This document shows, in pieces, positions 49,801 to 63,575 of a stretch of DNA of 64,000 nt (positions are counted from its first letter, which is position 1; each line of letters opens with the position of its first letter). This DNA comes from Aphelocoma coerulescens (Eukaryota > Chordata > Aves > Passeriformes > Corvidae). The position numbers and the translations under genes are program-made. The DNA is taken from NCBI RefSeq assembly GCF_041296385.1, contig NC_091019.1, positions 13,036,531-13,100,530 of the forward strand, read 5' to 3'. A model generated the notes under the pieces. That model ran no database searches. It was not told the origin of the DNA and saw nothing but the letters and a program-made list of their open reading frames with translations.

Positions 49801-52800
49801 AAGAGCTTCTCAGGAAATGTGAGCTGTTACTTGATACAGCAGCTCTAAGTCTTGCTAACAGACCAGCTTCTTTATGGGACATGCCTTGCTGTATCAGAGC
49901 TGTAAGAACAGACATAATTTAGGGTTACAAGTGATGTATTTTATACAAAATTATGTATTAAATATTTATTTAGAGTTCATCACGCTTGACGGGTGAAAGG
50001 TTGTAGGTGCACGCATTCAGTTGCATGGTTGAAGAAGATATAGGAAAGAGAAAATAAAAGATTATGAATTACAGTAAATTGGGAGGTATTGGAGAAGAAG
50101 CTGGTGGGTCTTAGAATAAAAAGGAAGGTAAATTAAAAGTTGTAAAGGATTTGCAGACAAAAATGAAACCAGGAGAAAGGCTGAGTGAAGAGTCTGCATG
50201 AATCCCAAGTAATGGAACGACTGGACAGAATATATGAAAATATGTGATTGGATATTTAAGAAGCCTTCAGTCTTTAAAATGTAAACTTAACTGGGAGAAG
50301 TCTTAACATCCCCTAATCCATACAGGCTGTTTAGGACTCCATACAGTCCTGGGGAAGCGCAGATTATTTTGTTCCATTGTGTGCAGGCCTCTGTGCAAAC
50401 CACACAGTAAGGAATTGCAGGAGGGTTCTCAGCAGGCTCGGAGCAGGAATAGGAGCTGCACTTTTGAATGCAATGGTTTCGTTGTTTATAGCTGGGCTGT
50501 TACAGAAATCCAAGATTATAAATATACCTGTCAGGGAAAGATGCTTACAATGAATTTTCTCACAGGTAACAAAATTGAGATAAAACACCTGACAGTATCC
50601 TAAGACTTCATATAAGTAGGCTAAAAAAAGAATGTGCATTACAATCTTCTGGGGGCAGTTGTTTCTTTGTTTCCTTCTCAAAGCCCTGTGCACTGAAAAG
50701 CAGAACTGACTTGGAGTGTTTGCAGTAGAAGGAGCAGCCAGAAGAGAAAAGGATGTTTGTGTCCTGCACTGAGTGTGGGAGGCTGTGTTAGCTTCCATCG
50801 TTATCAACAGCAAGCTTATGTGGTCAGATGTTATTCAAAGTTATTGAAACTAAAACGAGGTGTAGGCTCAGAAAACTTCTCTGCAAGACACAGAGCTGTG
50901 CTACATATGCAGGAAGAGCTGTTGTAATTCCAGTCTCAGAGGGGAAGGGAGATGTGTACAAGTGATTTGTATTGATGGCACTGCCAGCAGCAAAAGTTAG
51001 CAGGCAGCAGGTTATGTGGAGAATATCTGAGGTAAGATTGGAAGAACAATCAACTGGGAAACAGAAATCTTGACTGTGTTTTAAAAACAAGCACTAACAG
51101 CTGCTGTGAGCCTAAAGCCTTTAACTGTGTTTTTCTGATAGACTAGAAACTCCCCAACCCATCCAGTACCTGAAATAACTTCCAGTATAATAGCGCAGGG
51201 TAAGCAGATACCTCTCATTTACAAACTGACTTCACAGTTCTGAGACATTGCTGCAGAGCACTAGGTGCACCACACAATGTAGGCTTGCAACCATCTTTGT
51301 AACATGCTAGTCCCTTGCTAAGAAATGAATTGGTATTAGAAGACAGTAGCACATTTGCATGAGTAACATGCAGTGGTGAAAGGTCTGGATGGTATTAGCT
51401 CAGAGATTGCTGGAGGAAATCCCCAATACCTTTTGCAATAGTATTTGCATATAATAACATGAAATTCTGTCTTATTGCTGACATATTGAGTTAAGAGTTA
51501 CTAGCAGGGTCCTGACACAAGACACTTGATATTTATATGGACTATAAAGTGGAGTTTTTTAAGAATTTAATGCTTCTGGAGATAGTTTCTATGTGTTTTC
51601 CATGTTACTTAGTTCTGAAATATGCTGCTCAATGGCATTGAACTATGTTCTGATTTGTTCCTTTGCAGGTGAAGAAATACACCTTCTAACCAACCAGAAA
51701 TGCAGTGGTAGAACCAAAAATTCAACTTAGTTCCTTGAAACTTGTTTCAAAGACTTTGCATTCTGCCTTCATGGCAAACCTTACCTTTTGCAAATGTTGT
51801 CCAATTGTAGTTGAGTAGGATGGTATTTGTTGAGTGTTTGAAGTGAGCAGGGAGGTGCTTTGAAGGAAATGCCCTGTGTATTACAGAGTTTATGTTTCTA
51901 GCTGTGGAGACAGTAGCTTAACAAAGATTGTGTGAGTATTTCTGGTTTGGTTCAGACCAGCTGCAGATGGGACACCATCAAATACATTGTTTAAACAGGC
52001 TATAAAAACAGCCTTGCTAAATCTGAGCACTGTGATGATTCCAGCGAGCTCGCTGAAATGAGTTATTTTTGGCAGGAAAGAAAGAAGATAGGACTTGGGA
52101 TGTGCACTGAGAACCTAATTTTTCTCTTTTATTTAGGGAACAGGAAATGAGAAGCAACATTACAGCTGAGGATAAAGCTAGCATAAAACAACGGGGATGA
52201 AAAACGAAGATAAAACTGACCTCTTCAGGGGAAGAGGCTGATAGATGTGTCTGGCTGGTGTGGTAAAGAAGACATGATGAGCAAGTTTGGGGTTATTTGG
52301 GTTGGACTGAGGTCTGAAAAAGGTGACCAGTGAGGTTCTTGAGGAGGAAGGGGGGAGTTTTGTTGAACTCTTACATATATTTCCTATATAACATTTTGTG
52401 CTTTCTGAGGTCCCTTTTTAGAGCATTTTTCCAGATAACATTTTTTGTCCTGTTATCTTGTGTTTGGAAGCCATGTGTGAAATTTTGATAGTAATGAAAT
52501 GCCTCCTGTTAATTTGAAAAACAGTGATAATGAAGTTTACTGATTTCCACTATTCTGTGCTATTGAATGTTCTTGAGCTAAGCCATTAGTAAAGATGACA
52601 GAGCTGGGATTCTGTGCTCTATGCAATATTTTCATGGCTAGTTCAGCAGTGCTACTGCATTTGTAAACAGGACAACTGAAGTTAATTTCATAACTTTGAA
52701 GTAGAGTAAAAAGAACACAGGATTTGAAAATGGATCCTGACAAATTCGAGGAAGGAGTTATATGACTGGCTAGGATGTTCTTGCATGTTTTAAGTGGATT

Positions 52801-55800
52801 AGGAAGAGTTGTTAAAGTTTTGGTTTTATTCAATTATCTTAGTTGAGGATTGCCACTAATTACCTGAAGGATCGAAGAATTTTTTTCCCCTGTCTCTCTG
52901 TCATGCGTTCTTTTTTTTTTCCATCATTACAGTTTTTGTGGGTTTTGTTTGTTTATTTGTTTTTCTTTGCTAGGAGCTAAAGATGGGAGTCTGAACATGC
53001 CATACTGTTATTCCTATGGGAAATCTTAATGATCCTGTTTGTGTTTTCCACCCATGCTTGGCAATGCCATCTGGCGTGCAGTGGCCAGATTTGAGGGGAG
53101 TTAGGAATTCTCTCCCACCCTCTCATCCTTGTTTACACTGGCAGAGGCTGTTGGGATCTTTATTTTTCCATGCTCTTCTGTTTTATGGAGTAAAGTTCAC
53201 TTGCTGAGCTTAGTTCAACAGCTTCACTGTGGTTCCCTGGCAGTGTGAGACCTGTAGTGCTGCTAAATATATTTGCTCTTTATTTCTGTGGGATGTCTGA
53301 AGGGGTTTTCTATCCTTTATACTAAATATATACATTACAGACTATGAATGTATTTCAGCTGCTGTGTATGTATGTATGGATAGAATGGGTGTTGATTTTC
53401 TATTTTAATTTAACAAATACTACATAGTTTAGGACTTCAGGGTGATCAGGGTAGTCCCATCCCATCATTTACACCCCAATTCTGCTAGGAAATGTCTCTG
53501 CTACAGTCACACAAGCAGCAAAATCAATATTGTGCTTTAACCCTGAATGTATTTAAAATTTTGCTTTGAAAACTCAATCATTTTAGACTATTTCTTTGCT
53601 ATGCAACACTGTAGGCTGTACACCCTCAATCTGGTTCATAGGACTGCCCCAGTAGTAGAATCAAACTGTTTAAAGTCCGATCTCTCAGTGATCTAGAGTT
53701 TTCAGGGGGAAAAAAATAAAGAGGATCTGTGGTCTTGGAACCATTGCCCAAAAGGTGTTGAAAATTGAGTAATTCTAACACTTTTATTTTTCAACAAGAT
53801 CAGAGCACTCCTAGCCTTTCAAATACCTTTCCATGTGATTTAGATTAATATGCAAATGTGAAAGCTTTGAGCTACTTGAATATTAATTACTTTTGAAATA
53901 TGCTCCTATTGAGATGTTTGAACATTAAGGACAGTGAACATTATGTAATTAATAAGAATGGCTCATTAGTTAAAACAGAGCTTGTGTGATTGTTGATGAA
54001 TAAATTGAAGTCATATTAATTTATCAATGATATCTGTCAGTACAGAGTTAATTTGGGAGGTGTAAGGTTGTATTTGTGTGTTGGATAGGAGGTCGAAGAA
54101 CACTGATAGGGCAATAGGAGCTCTGCCAGTGTTGCTACCTTCATGTGCAGTGTAATTTAGGCAGACATGGGGGAAAGCAATGATTTTTTGTGCTCTCCAT
54201 TCAGCAGTTCTATTTCTGTTTGTATACTTTGCTTTCATTCTCTTTATAAAAGTCATAAATGGTATGATCTGAGAAACTTCGAATGTGCAGCTGTGCTCAC
54301 ACAGGGAGTGGGCTGAGTGTGAGCAGGAGAGACCACCTCTGTCATGCAGCTCAAAACAGGACACAAGAGTGGATTTATTCATGCATGACATGAAATCCTA
54401 ACGCTGCTCTGGCTTCGTGCAGCCACCATGTGTGACCTGGAGCCTGAGGAGAACCTGTGGTGCAGCACCAAAAATGTCTCAGTTCCAAAACTTAAGTGAG
54501 AAGATGAGGCTCAGCTGACCACCAGTGAATATGAATCTGGTGCTCAGTAAAATGGGGTCTTTAGTGACTTGTTCACTAAAAGCATAAACACTGATATATT
54601 TCCAGGCTGAGGACACAGGACAAAATGAGCAGGAAGAACCTATGTTGCAGATCAGGTGTAATCAGATGATTTCTCTGTAATTAAGTCAGAGTAATTGCTG
54701 TTGAAAGGGGTACCTGGAATCTGAGGAGTAGCAAGCTCCTCTTTAAAGGACTGTCAGATATAAGGAGGGAACTAAAGATGTGACTGATGGCAGAGTGTGG
54801 AGATAACTGCTGTCACTGGCGAGCAGGGAGGTGGCCCAGAGGGGCCATCTTCATGTGAAATATGGCTACACAGTGTCTACACTGCTCACTTCAGAGCAGT
54901 GATGGATTTGCAAGAGAAAACTCTTACATCACATATCTATTAGGTGGGTCAGATCCATTGGTGGGCACCAGCAGGGAAGAAAGGAACTAGGGATGCTCAG
55001 GACCTGAGGAAGTGATGAGCAGCCAAAGGAAAGAGCCCACTTACACATGAAGCAGTTGCATAAATTGACACCTGCACTGACAGAAGCTTGGGACCAAATT
55101 CCTGCGTCCTGTGGGAGTGCACAGGTGTGGGAACACAGAAATCAGTGTGGAAAACCTGTTGCCCACCTGAGAGAGAGCACAGGGAGACAGAAGTTGCTTC
55201 CTTCAGTGCCATCAGAAGAGATGGATTATGGGCAGGAAGGAGTCAGATATTTCTCAGCCATTTCCCTGGTGAACCAGAGAAGTGGGTTTATTTGACTTAC
55301 GTACCAAAACCCCATACCTGAGAATGAATAGATGTGTTACTTTAAACGTGTTTCAACTGCATCACTGCAATACATTTTGAACATACAGCTTGTGGCAATC
55401 TCTGTAGAGATGCAGAAAAGGATTCAATTCTTGAGCCTGTTTATTGCTTTTATCTGTGATGTTACATTAGAAAGAAATTGGGTAGTGTAGAAATGCTTTT
55501 ATAATAAATGACTACATCCACAGTATAAGGTAAAGCTGGGAGATAACATGAGGATTCAGAGCAAGAAGACTCAGAAAAATGCATAGCAGATGTGTAGTGC
55601 ATACTATGATGGGACACAGATGTTTTTCTTGTTTCTTATTTCAAACTAAATGAACTAAAAATCATACTCTGAATCAGGTAAGAATAAAGTGCTAATGCTG
55701 TGCAGCTGTCCTTGCTGAAGGATGGCCTTTGTCTCACATAATTACACTTAAAGTTGTATTACAATGGAGCTGTGTACTAATGGGATGGTTTGGCCATAAA

Positions 55801-56319
55801 TCCAGAAGCCATACTGAGGCCATTAGAATGTTGAGGGTGTCCTGTGTGAGCCTCCCTTGCACTTCCTGGTCACCCTCTGGAAGGAAGCCAACGAGGTGCA
55901 AACAACCATTTGTGGGAAAATAAGAGCCAAACCTGTAAGGGTCACACTCCAATGTAAAATATGTATGGATTTATCCGTGGGAGTCATTACCAACATACCT
56001 CAGTGCTGCTCTTTACCTCACTGTGTACACCAGCTCAAGTGGAAAATCAAATGACAGGTTAATGCTATGCATTTGCAAAACCCCTGTGAGAGGAGCAGAC
56101 ACTGTTGCCCATAAATATAAACCTTTTAAGAGGTGAAGATGGGTGAAGGTGAAACAAATATTACTGTACTTAACAACAAACTGCTCTTCCTCCTGAAAGT
56201 CAATTGCAAGGCTTCTATTGGCATTAATGGGGGAAGACTTGGCCTGTTCATGATCTGTAGAGGGGCTGCACAAGGAGCTCTTCAGTGTTTTGTTTAAGTA
56301 CAGAAATAAAAATATAAAA
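31851..56319. other. Long intergenic stretch, no gene seen
   Basis: 24 kb of mostly AT-rich DNA. Slightly GC-richer patches (33.3-33.7, 34.3-35.3, 39.0-39.3, 41.3-41.5, 43.2-43.5, 45.7-46.0, 54.3-55.3 kb) give frames up to 158 codons, but open frames occur on both strands and none resembles a known protein. Minor features are a tandem GGAAGCTCA repeat at about 43222-43241, GGAT repeats near 45547 and TATG repeats near 53365. No CR1 was recognised here. Confidence 0.65.
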
Positions 56320-56466
56320 ATTTTTAAAAAAGGAAAAAACAAACAAACAACTAAACAAAAAACCCCAACAACCCCCCCCACAAAACCAAACCAAAAAACA
56401 AACAAACACACACCAAAAAAAAAAAAAAAAAGCCAAACCAAACTAAACAAAAACCAAAAAAAAATA
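56320..56466 (+). repeat. A/C-rich low-complexity tract
   Basis: About 147 bp of AAAC, CAAA, CCCC and poly-A words with almost no G or T, very similar in style to 31738-31850. Minus-strand frames over it are low-complexity and not genes. Confidence 0.9.
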
Positions 56467-59400
56467 CCACAACCTACACACTGTTTCCAAAGTGTATGGT
56501 AATGACATCTGTATTGGAATTAAAAGGGGGCTGGGGAAGGGGTTGTTGATACTCTGTTTATTCCTGCAGGAGAAGTCATTTAGTGGAGGAGGGTGAATTT
56601 TGATAACTGGCCTCGGTGCACTGTTACCATGGTGAGTTGCAAACAATTCCTCTCTGGATTCTGGTGGGTTTGTGCATTTGCTGAAGTTAACACTGTTACT
56701 GAGTGAATTATTTAGTTCAGTATTCCTGGCTTATAATTTGTTGGTTGCAAAATTCTGGGACTAAAGTCTCAGTCTCTGAATGGCTGGCTCCTGATAAATC
56801 AGTTTGAAGTGATGTCTTATGCTTAAATAAGCATCCTCTGGAAGGTGCGAAATGTACCAAATACAGGAAATGGAAAAGAGCCTCTGGCATTCCATGAGAT
56901 TTTTGAGTGTTCCTGACTGTTTGCCAAGGCTCATTCAAAGTAATTTGGAAGGGTTACTTCCTAATAGTTCATGGGCAGTGACCCATATAAGAAAAACTTC
57001 TGCAACTCCACTTGCTTTACTTATCTAAAAGAATTTTTGGAAAAGGGCCTGCTAGAAACAGATTTTTATGCACACTGTATTTATATTTGCTGCCTTCTTG
57101 CTATCAGATAACTGGGGTGGGAGAGACTAACCAGATAAGGTTTGAGCTTCTCTTTTTGGAGAGAGGAACCAGGATCTGAGCTGGAGAGCCTTAATCCACA
57201 AAGATGCAATTAAAGGTAGAAAACAGGAGCTGTCCATACAAGGGAAGAAAAAAAAAAATGGAAGCAATGAACTGTAATGTTGATCTGTTCTAGGGCTGGA
57301 AGCAGGCTGACAGACAAAAATCCAATTTGGAAAACAGCTGGACAGATCTCAGATTCTCGGTTAAGGCACAGACTTTAATCCCTAAGAGAAATACAGAAGT
57401 TAGTCCTGAAGGCAGCTATCCAGTCTGTAAATGCAGTGAAGTTGCAAATAGTAGTGAACTTCAGGGAGCTGTTCAGTTTTGGTTTATTGTTGGTGGATTT
57501 TCTGCTGTCCTTCCAGATGCAGGAACAATTTGTATGTCATTCTGCTCCTTACACAGGATATTGTGTCACTTGGACTTGGTGAATCACAGAATTTGTGACA
57601 GATCTGTGGAAGGATGTGCTGTGCTCCTTTTGCCTGGTCACTCCATGGCAGTGTGGAAAAAATGAGTTCTGACTGGAATGTTTGTGCGGCACAGCTTGGG
57701 AATGGATTAACAATGTGCTGCAGTAATTGGCTCTTTAGGGCTTGAAAGTGGGAAGAAAAGAACAGGTTTTGGCTAAGTATGCTCTTGATAAGCTGAGGAA
57801 GCAGATCTGTAAGTGAAGTAATACATCCTTGCTGTATAGAACCTTGTCTGGACACACAGCTCTTTAATTGTATGTTCTATATGATTGTAGGCAAGGAAGT
57901 CCTGATTCAGGTTTTCATCTCTTTACATAATACAAAATGGTGTTGGGTTTTTTCTTACTTTTTTCCTAGGCAAAAGGGCACATTTCTTTCATAGTAAAAT
58001 ATTTAGGATATTATAAATAACTTCTCAGCAATGCATAGTTGTCTGCATTAAAATGGAACTATGTCAGTAATGAATGTTGACCTGGAATTACAGCCAGTAT
58101 GGTAATGAAATAAAGCCCCATTAGATTTAAGTAATTTGCAAATTGAGGTTGTTATCAGTTAATAATGATGTCCCCAGCTGATGTGAGGAAAGGGTTGTGC
58201 TACTCAATCAAATAGGAAGTAGGACTTGTAAACAGATGTAAACTAGCATAAATGTTAAATTATGGATTAATTTCATACATACATTGCAGTAAATCCCCAC
58301 TAGTAGACAGTTGTCAAGACTGCTTAGAAAACTTGGCTGCATTTATGTTCAATGTGATAATTCTCCTGCTCTTGTTCTACTTCTAGGAAAGCTTTAAGTA
58401 ATTATTTTTTGTGTGAATTCCAGCAGTACATCAGTTTATCACAATGCTTGTGTTATTCATATATATTTGTAATTAACCACAAGTTATTCAGGTGCTAAAT
58501 AGGTGCATCAGCTTCTAGGTCACTTTTGACTTTCTTAACTAGAGCCTTACAAAAGAGTAGGCATAATAAACCATATTTGAAAGAAGATTCATTCAGGGTA
58601 TCCCCTGAGTTTTAGTAAATGTGTATTTTTACCTGAGGGAGATGTAGGAGAATCAAAATGCATCACAAACCCCTGTGAACCAGGAGTGTTTCACCCGCTC
58701 TGTATAGTTCTGCTTGTGCACTGCTCAGCGTTTAACCAATGTTTTGTTGCCACTGGGTTTCCTCTGACACAGGATTTGACCAGGGACCTGTGTAACTATA
58801 GAGCACCTGGTCTGTTTCTTTACCTCCTTTAATTAAAATCAGATCTGTTTGTTAGGAAACATTGTGGAAAACCTAGAGGCACCAAAAGGGAGCCTCCAAT
58901 ACAGAAACTCTCTGCAACCCTCTGGAAACTTTGAGGTTCAAAACAGTGAAAACCTCTGCAGTTGTGGTGAAGCGGAGTATCAAAGAACAACAAAGTCACC
59001 CTGATTTGTCAGTAATTTGCAAGTAGCTAGAAATAAAACCTGAATTCTCTTATTGTGTCAACTGGGGTCCAGTAAAGCATTTTATTTTCCGAATAGAAAT
59101 TTATCCTATAGGGTGATTGATTAAATATACCAGTCAAACAGCTTCTTAAATAAGAAATACCTAACTATTCTTTGTCTCTTTCAGTAGCTGTGACTTTTGA
59201 AAAATTTTGTCCATATTTTCCCCCAAGAATGACATGATATTAATGGTACAAAGCTTGGTTGGATGACAGTGCTACCAAACTGTCTGAGGATATAGTACGA
59301 GTGCCACACAGGCTTCCTGCTAATGTACCAGTCTCTATAACTGCAGAAATGCTGATAGGAGTGTGCTACCCTTGACTTCTCACCACCTCCCCGTTTGTGG

Positions 59401-59854
59401 ATTCACTTAGGCCTCCATACAGAGTGTTTAAAATGCTGCTAAATCAGAACACCTCTTTCTGAGTGTCTTTACAGCTGTGACAATGGGCTGTAATCCTTTT
59501 ATTCAGTAAGGATATTCCATTGTAGAATTGCCTGTGAGTTACTGGGATGTGGTTTAACATTCTCTCTTCTAGTTTGGAGTCAGGCATCTGGCACTGGCTG
59601 GTTGTCTGTAAACAGGACATGATGTTTCCTCAGCCACGCACCTTTTCTTTTGGCACTGAACCCTGTAGCTGGGAGGTGCAGGTGGAAGAGGAATTTGCTT
59701 ATTGCCAGAGGGAGCTGCAAAGGGGAAAAGGCTGAGCTAGGTGATTCACAGGGGGGTTGTTTTGGTTTTCTTAGCTTGTTTCCCCTAAAGGGCTGCCAGG
59801 GTCATGTGAGGGCACAGGGGTGTCCCCTGTCCTAGGGGCATCAGGCACAGCATC
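56467..59854. other. Intergenic DNA, no gene seen
   Basis: AT-rich DNA between the A/C-rich tract and the CR1. Frames of 112 (plus) and 123 (minus) codons overlap at 57.3-57.9 kb on opposite strands; neither looks like a known protein. Confidence 0.65.
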
Positions 59855-60424
59855 ATTGTCCAGGCAAGGGAGGGATTGTCCTGCTCTGCTCTGAGCTGGG
59901 GCGGCCTCACCTCCAGTGCTGGGGGCAGTTCTGGGTGTCACAAGAAAAAAAAGACATGAAGCTGTTAGAGAGTGTCTAAAGGAGGGTCATGAGGATGGTG
60001 AAGGGTCTGGAGGGGAATCCATAGGAGGAACAGCTGCAGGCGCTTGTTCTGTTCAGCCTGGAGAAGACTGAGGGGGGACCTCGTTGCTGCCTCCAGCTTC
60101 CTCACAAGGGGAAGAGGAGGGGCCGGCATTGATCTTTTCACTGTAGTGACAAGTGACAGGACCTGAGGGAAGGGCATAAATCTGTGTTAGGGGAGGTTTA
60201 GGTTGGATATCAGGAAAAAGCTTTTCACCCAGAGGGTGGCTGGGCACTGGAACAGGCTCCTCAGGGCGGTGGTCACCGCACCAGCCTGACAGAGCTCAAG
60301 AAGCGTTTGGACAATGCTCTCATGCACATACAGTGATTTTTGAGGTGTCCTGTGCAGGGCCAGGAGTTGGAATTTGATGATCCTTGTGGGTCCCTTCCAA
60401 CTCAGGATATTCTAGGATTCTAGG
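59855..60424 (+). mobile_element. CR1 LINE 3' end, well preserved
   Basis: About 570 bp of CR1 on the plus strand, from TGTCCTGCTCTGCTCTGAGC through GGTTTAGGTTGGATATCAGG and CACCCAGAGGGTGGCTGGGC to CCCTTCCAACTCAGG. It ends in the octamer repeat ATTCTAGG ATTCTAGG. Few differences from the familiar avian consensus and an intact 3' terminus mark it as the youngest CR1 in the window. 5'-truncated, no coding capacity for mobility. Confidence 0.93.
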
Positions 60425-63400
60425 GTTAGAGTACTGAACCATCTGCTCCTGCTCAAGGTGGACCTAGCCTGGGATTGCAGCATTCTTCTCCTGATAGTTT
60501 GAACTTCCAGGCTAATGATTTATCTCTTTCCTTTAGACTTCTGTTCTTTGGAAACTGATGATAAAGCAAGAACTTTAACTCTGAGAAAATTATTGCTGTT
60601 GGGGTATTTCCTTTAACCAGTATTTGAATGGTGAAGCTGAGGGGCTGGTATGTCATGTTTGACTGGTCACTTCAGTTTGAAGTGAGGATGGAATCACTGA
60701 GTCTGGCATAAATTGAGGTTATGGATGAACTGCAGTGAGTTAGGGAAAAATTTGGTTCTACTTCAAACATTTTTTCTCTCTGCATATGGATGTGTATATT
60801 CTTTAAATATTAACTATGCTCCATATTATAATAGTCAAGGATGACTGCTGATAACCATTCATCTTAAACTTCCTTTCATATGGTACAAGAAAAACTTGCT
60901 AAAGCTCTATTTTAAATTATTAATATGAGATTACATGGCCAAACAGTTCCTCCTTTTCTCTCATGCCTGAGCTTCCTAACCTGACAGCAAGACAGGTGGC
61001 CTAGAATGACTGTGATGAAGGAAGCTTAATCAGAGGCAAGGGGTCAGTTGGAATAAAATTAGACAAATAACCAGGGTTCAAGGATGTGCTTAAATGAACT
61101 GCACAGTTTGCACTATCTGTTGGCAGTTATTTTAAGATGCATAAAGCACAAAATCCACAATGTCCTAATTTTGCAGGGATAGGCTGTAAAGATCATAAAT
61201 TCTATGAAAGGGGTCAGGCTCTAATTTATAGGCCTGATTCAAAGCTTGCTGAGGTCAATGAAAACCTCTTCTATTAAGTTTAGTAGGGTTTGGATCATAT
61301 CTTAAGGGAAAAAAAAGTGTATTGAGAGACTGCTAAGATTAAGTGAGAGAAGTAAATTTTCCCAGGATAAATGCACTTTTCATCTACCTATCATTGAAAC
61401 AGGAGAAAGCCTGTTTATAAGACTGATAGGTTCTCACAATTCCATTTTAATTTATTTCAAAATACAGTGAGCCTAGTGAGTGAAGAGGGGAATTATTCAC
61501 TACCTGCTGTTATACAGTAAATGGAAATGCACCTTTGCCTCAGGGATCCAGGTGAATAGTAGATTTGGGAAGATGTCTCCTGCAAAAATGTCCTTCTCAG
61601 TACAGAATGAACCAGAAGTAGTGTTGGAATTATTTAGTCCATTGAATACACAATCCTGTAGCTGTCCTCTGGCTAAAAGCACAGGATTACCTTTTCTGCT
61701 GATGAAAATGAGAGCTGCTCCACTGACACTTTGAGCCACATCATCACATTGTGCAAAGAACTTGGTCCGGTTTTCTCTGCTGTTTCTGTTTAGTTGTAAA
61801 GGTCCCACTCAGGATTTGGGCTGTTTGCCATACAGAAACCAGTGTGAGATGTCTGTGAGGAAATGCCCTGCACCAGTCATTAATGCTGGTTTGCATCAGC
61901 TGCCTTACAAAAGAGAAGTGGTCCTTAAATCAAGCACCAAGATCCTTTTAAAAGAAGGAAAAATGGTCAGTTTTGAGTTTGCTCCTCTGCAGCAAAATAG
62001 AAATTTCAATGCTCCTACAATCTTAGGCCAGGACAGGCTTTGGTAAGGATAATGGAACATAAGTGCCTTTTGTTTTGCTCTTAGTGAGAGTAAATTGTAT
62101 AGCTGTCAAGTTGTGGCACGTCCATAAGTGCTGAGTAAAACCTTTGCTGGGAGTGATGAAATTAGCGTGCCAAAGGAGAGGGAAGAATGCACATCCATCA
62201 AGGGAACCTGGGAGGATTCAGAAGCAGGTTTAAACCAGTACAGAGGCCTTGGCCATTTGCTGAGGACATGTGTGGACATAATTGCACAGAACAACTGTCG
62301 TTTCATTTTTTATAAGAGCACCTTAGTTTGCAGGATGCTTGCAGCTGAAGGGAGCAGCTTCTCACTCCCTCCAAAGGAACAGCTTCTCCCTCTAAAGCCC
62401 ATGTCCTCGAAATATCTGTATGTTCTTTTTTAATGGTCAGATTCAAACAGTTTGGTTTACTTGAGGCTCTCCCACGGTGTGTAAGAAGTTACATCCAGCC
62501 TGTCCTGCACAGGAAGCTGGAACCCCTTGCAGTTTAGCATTGCCGATGTAGCTCAGAGTTTATCACAGAAGTACCGAGATACTCTGAGCTGTAAGGATGC
62601 TCTCAGAGCTTTGTTCTTGTGCTCTAAATCACTGAAAGCTATGGCAGGATGATATCTGCATTTTGTGGCTGCCTGTCCATTATTTTTATTACAGCAAAAG
62701 GGAGCGTGAGCTTGGATCATGGGAGTGTTGCCACCCCTTCCAGTGCATGTCAGAGCTGCAGAAGCCACAGAGATGCATTTGCAAACAGATAAAATTTAAT
62801 AGAACCTAATGAAGGCTGAGGACATTTTTGTATGCTCAAATATGCCTTAATGGACGATTTTAAGTGTTTGAATTCACAAGTGGCAGCAGTAAATTTCATT
62901 CACCTTTTTAAAGCAGGGATATTTTCACCCAGCTTCCTAAGCACGGACACAGTTTTAGGTAGAAGCTCAGTTTCATCTGGTAGGAATAAAAAGTAAACAT
63001 CCTCTGCCTGGTCTCTGTCAAGTGATTGACTGTTTCTGAGCACGGGGTGTTTGGAAGTTGTTCCCAGTTGCTGGATTTATCACAGTGTCTTTGCTTGTTT
63101 GTGATTTGTATAATGAAAAAACAAACTAGAGGGATGAGGGTAAACAAGTGAAATAGTATTGTTTATCTCATACTTTTGCATCTATATTTTACATTTCTGT
63201 TACTTGGGTGATGAGTTTTGGTGTCTATTTTTCTTTCTTTTGGAAAAGAACATGTATTTGCAGAGTCTGAGGTTTTTCAAAAGCAGATCCATTGTAAGCA
63301 CAGGAAATCTATTAAAAAATGTTTAGAGAAAAAAAATTATATGGCTGGAGAAAATGTCTGGGAACACTCTGAGATAAATGTTTGGGGGTTTCTATTTTAC

Positions 63401-63538
63401 TGTCTTAGCAGGTTTTGCTAGTGTCACTTTAGCTTTAAGCCATATGATTATATCAAGAGATGCATAAATTCTAAAATCATCAAACCATTTCTCCCAAGAT
63501 TCAAAAGTGAGTCAAGAAGCCAATGACCTAAGGCTCCC
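60425..63538. other. Intergenic DNA, no gene seen
   Basis: No repeat or gene recognised. A minus-strand frame of 102 codons at 61500-61808 and plus-strand frames at 61762-62046 and 62128-62433 are unassigned and probably accidental. Confidence 0.6.
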
Positions 63539-63575
63539 TTTTTTTTTTTTGTAGGTTTTTTTTTTTTTTGTTGTT
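63539..63575 (-). repeat. Poly-T tract
   Basis: Two T runs split by GTAGG on the plus strand. The remaining bases to the window end show nothing recognisable. Confidence 0.85.

Noticed and set aside
50364..50813. 149-codon minus-strand frame
   Set aside because: No recognisable domain and only an unsupported start; length is within chance for 64 kb of six-frame reading.
61500..61808. Faint resemblance of the 102-codon frame to a RAD9-like C-terminal region
   Set aside because: The alignment from memory needs gaps, lacks the strongest conserved residues and has no supporting flanking exons.
62541..62570. tRNA-like start (GCCGATGTAGCTCAGA)
   Set aside because: Only an A-box-like word is present. 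No B box, no anticodon arm and no acceptor pairing follow.
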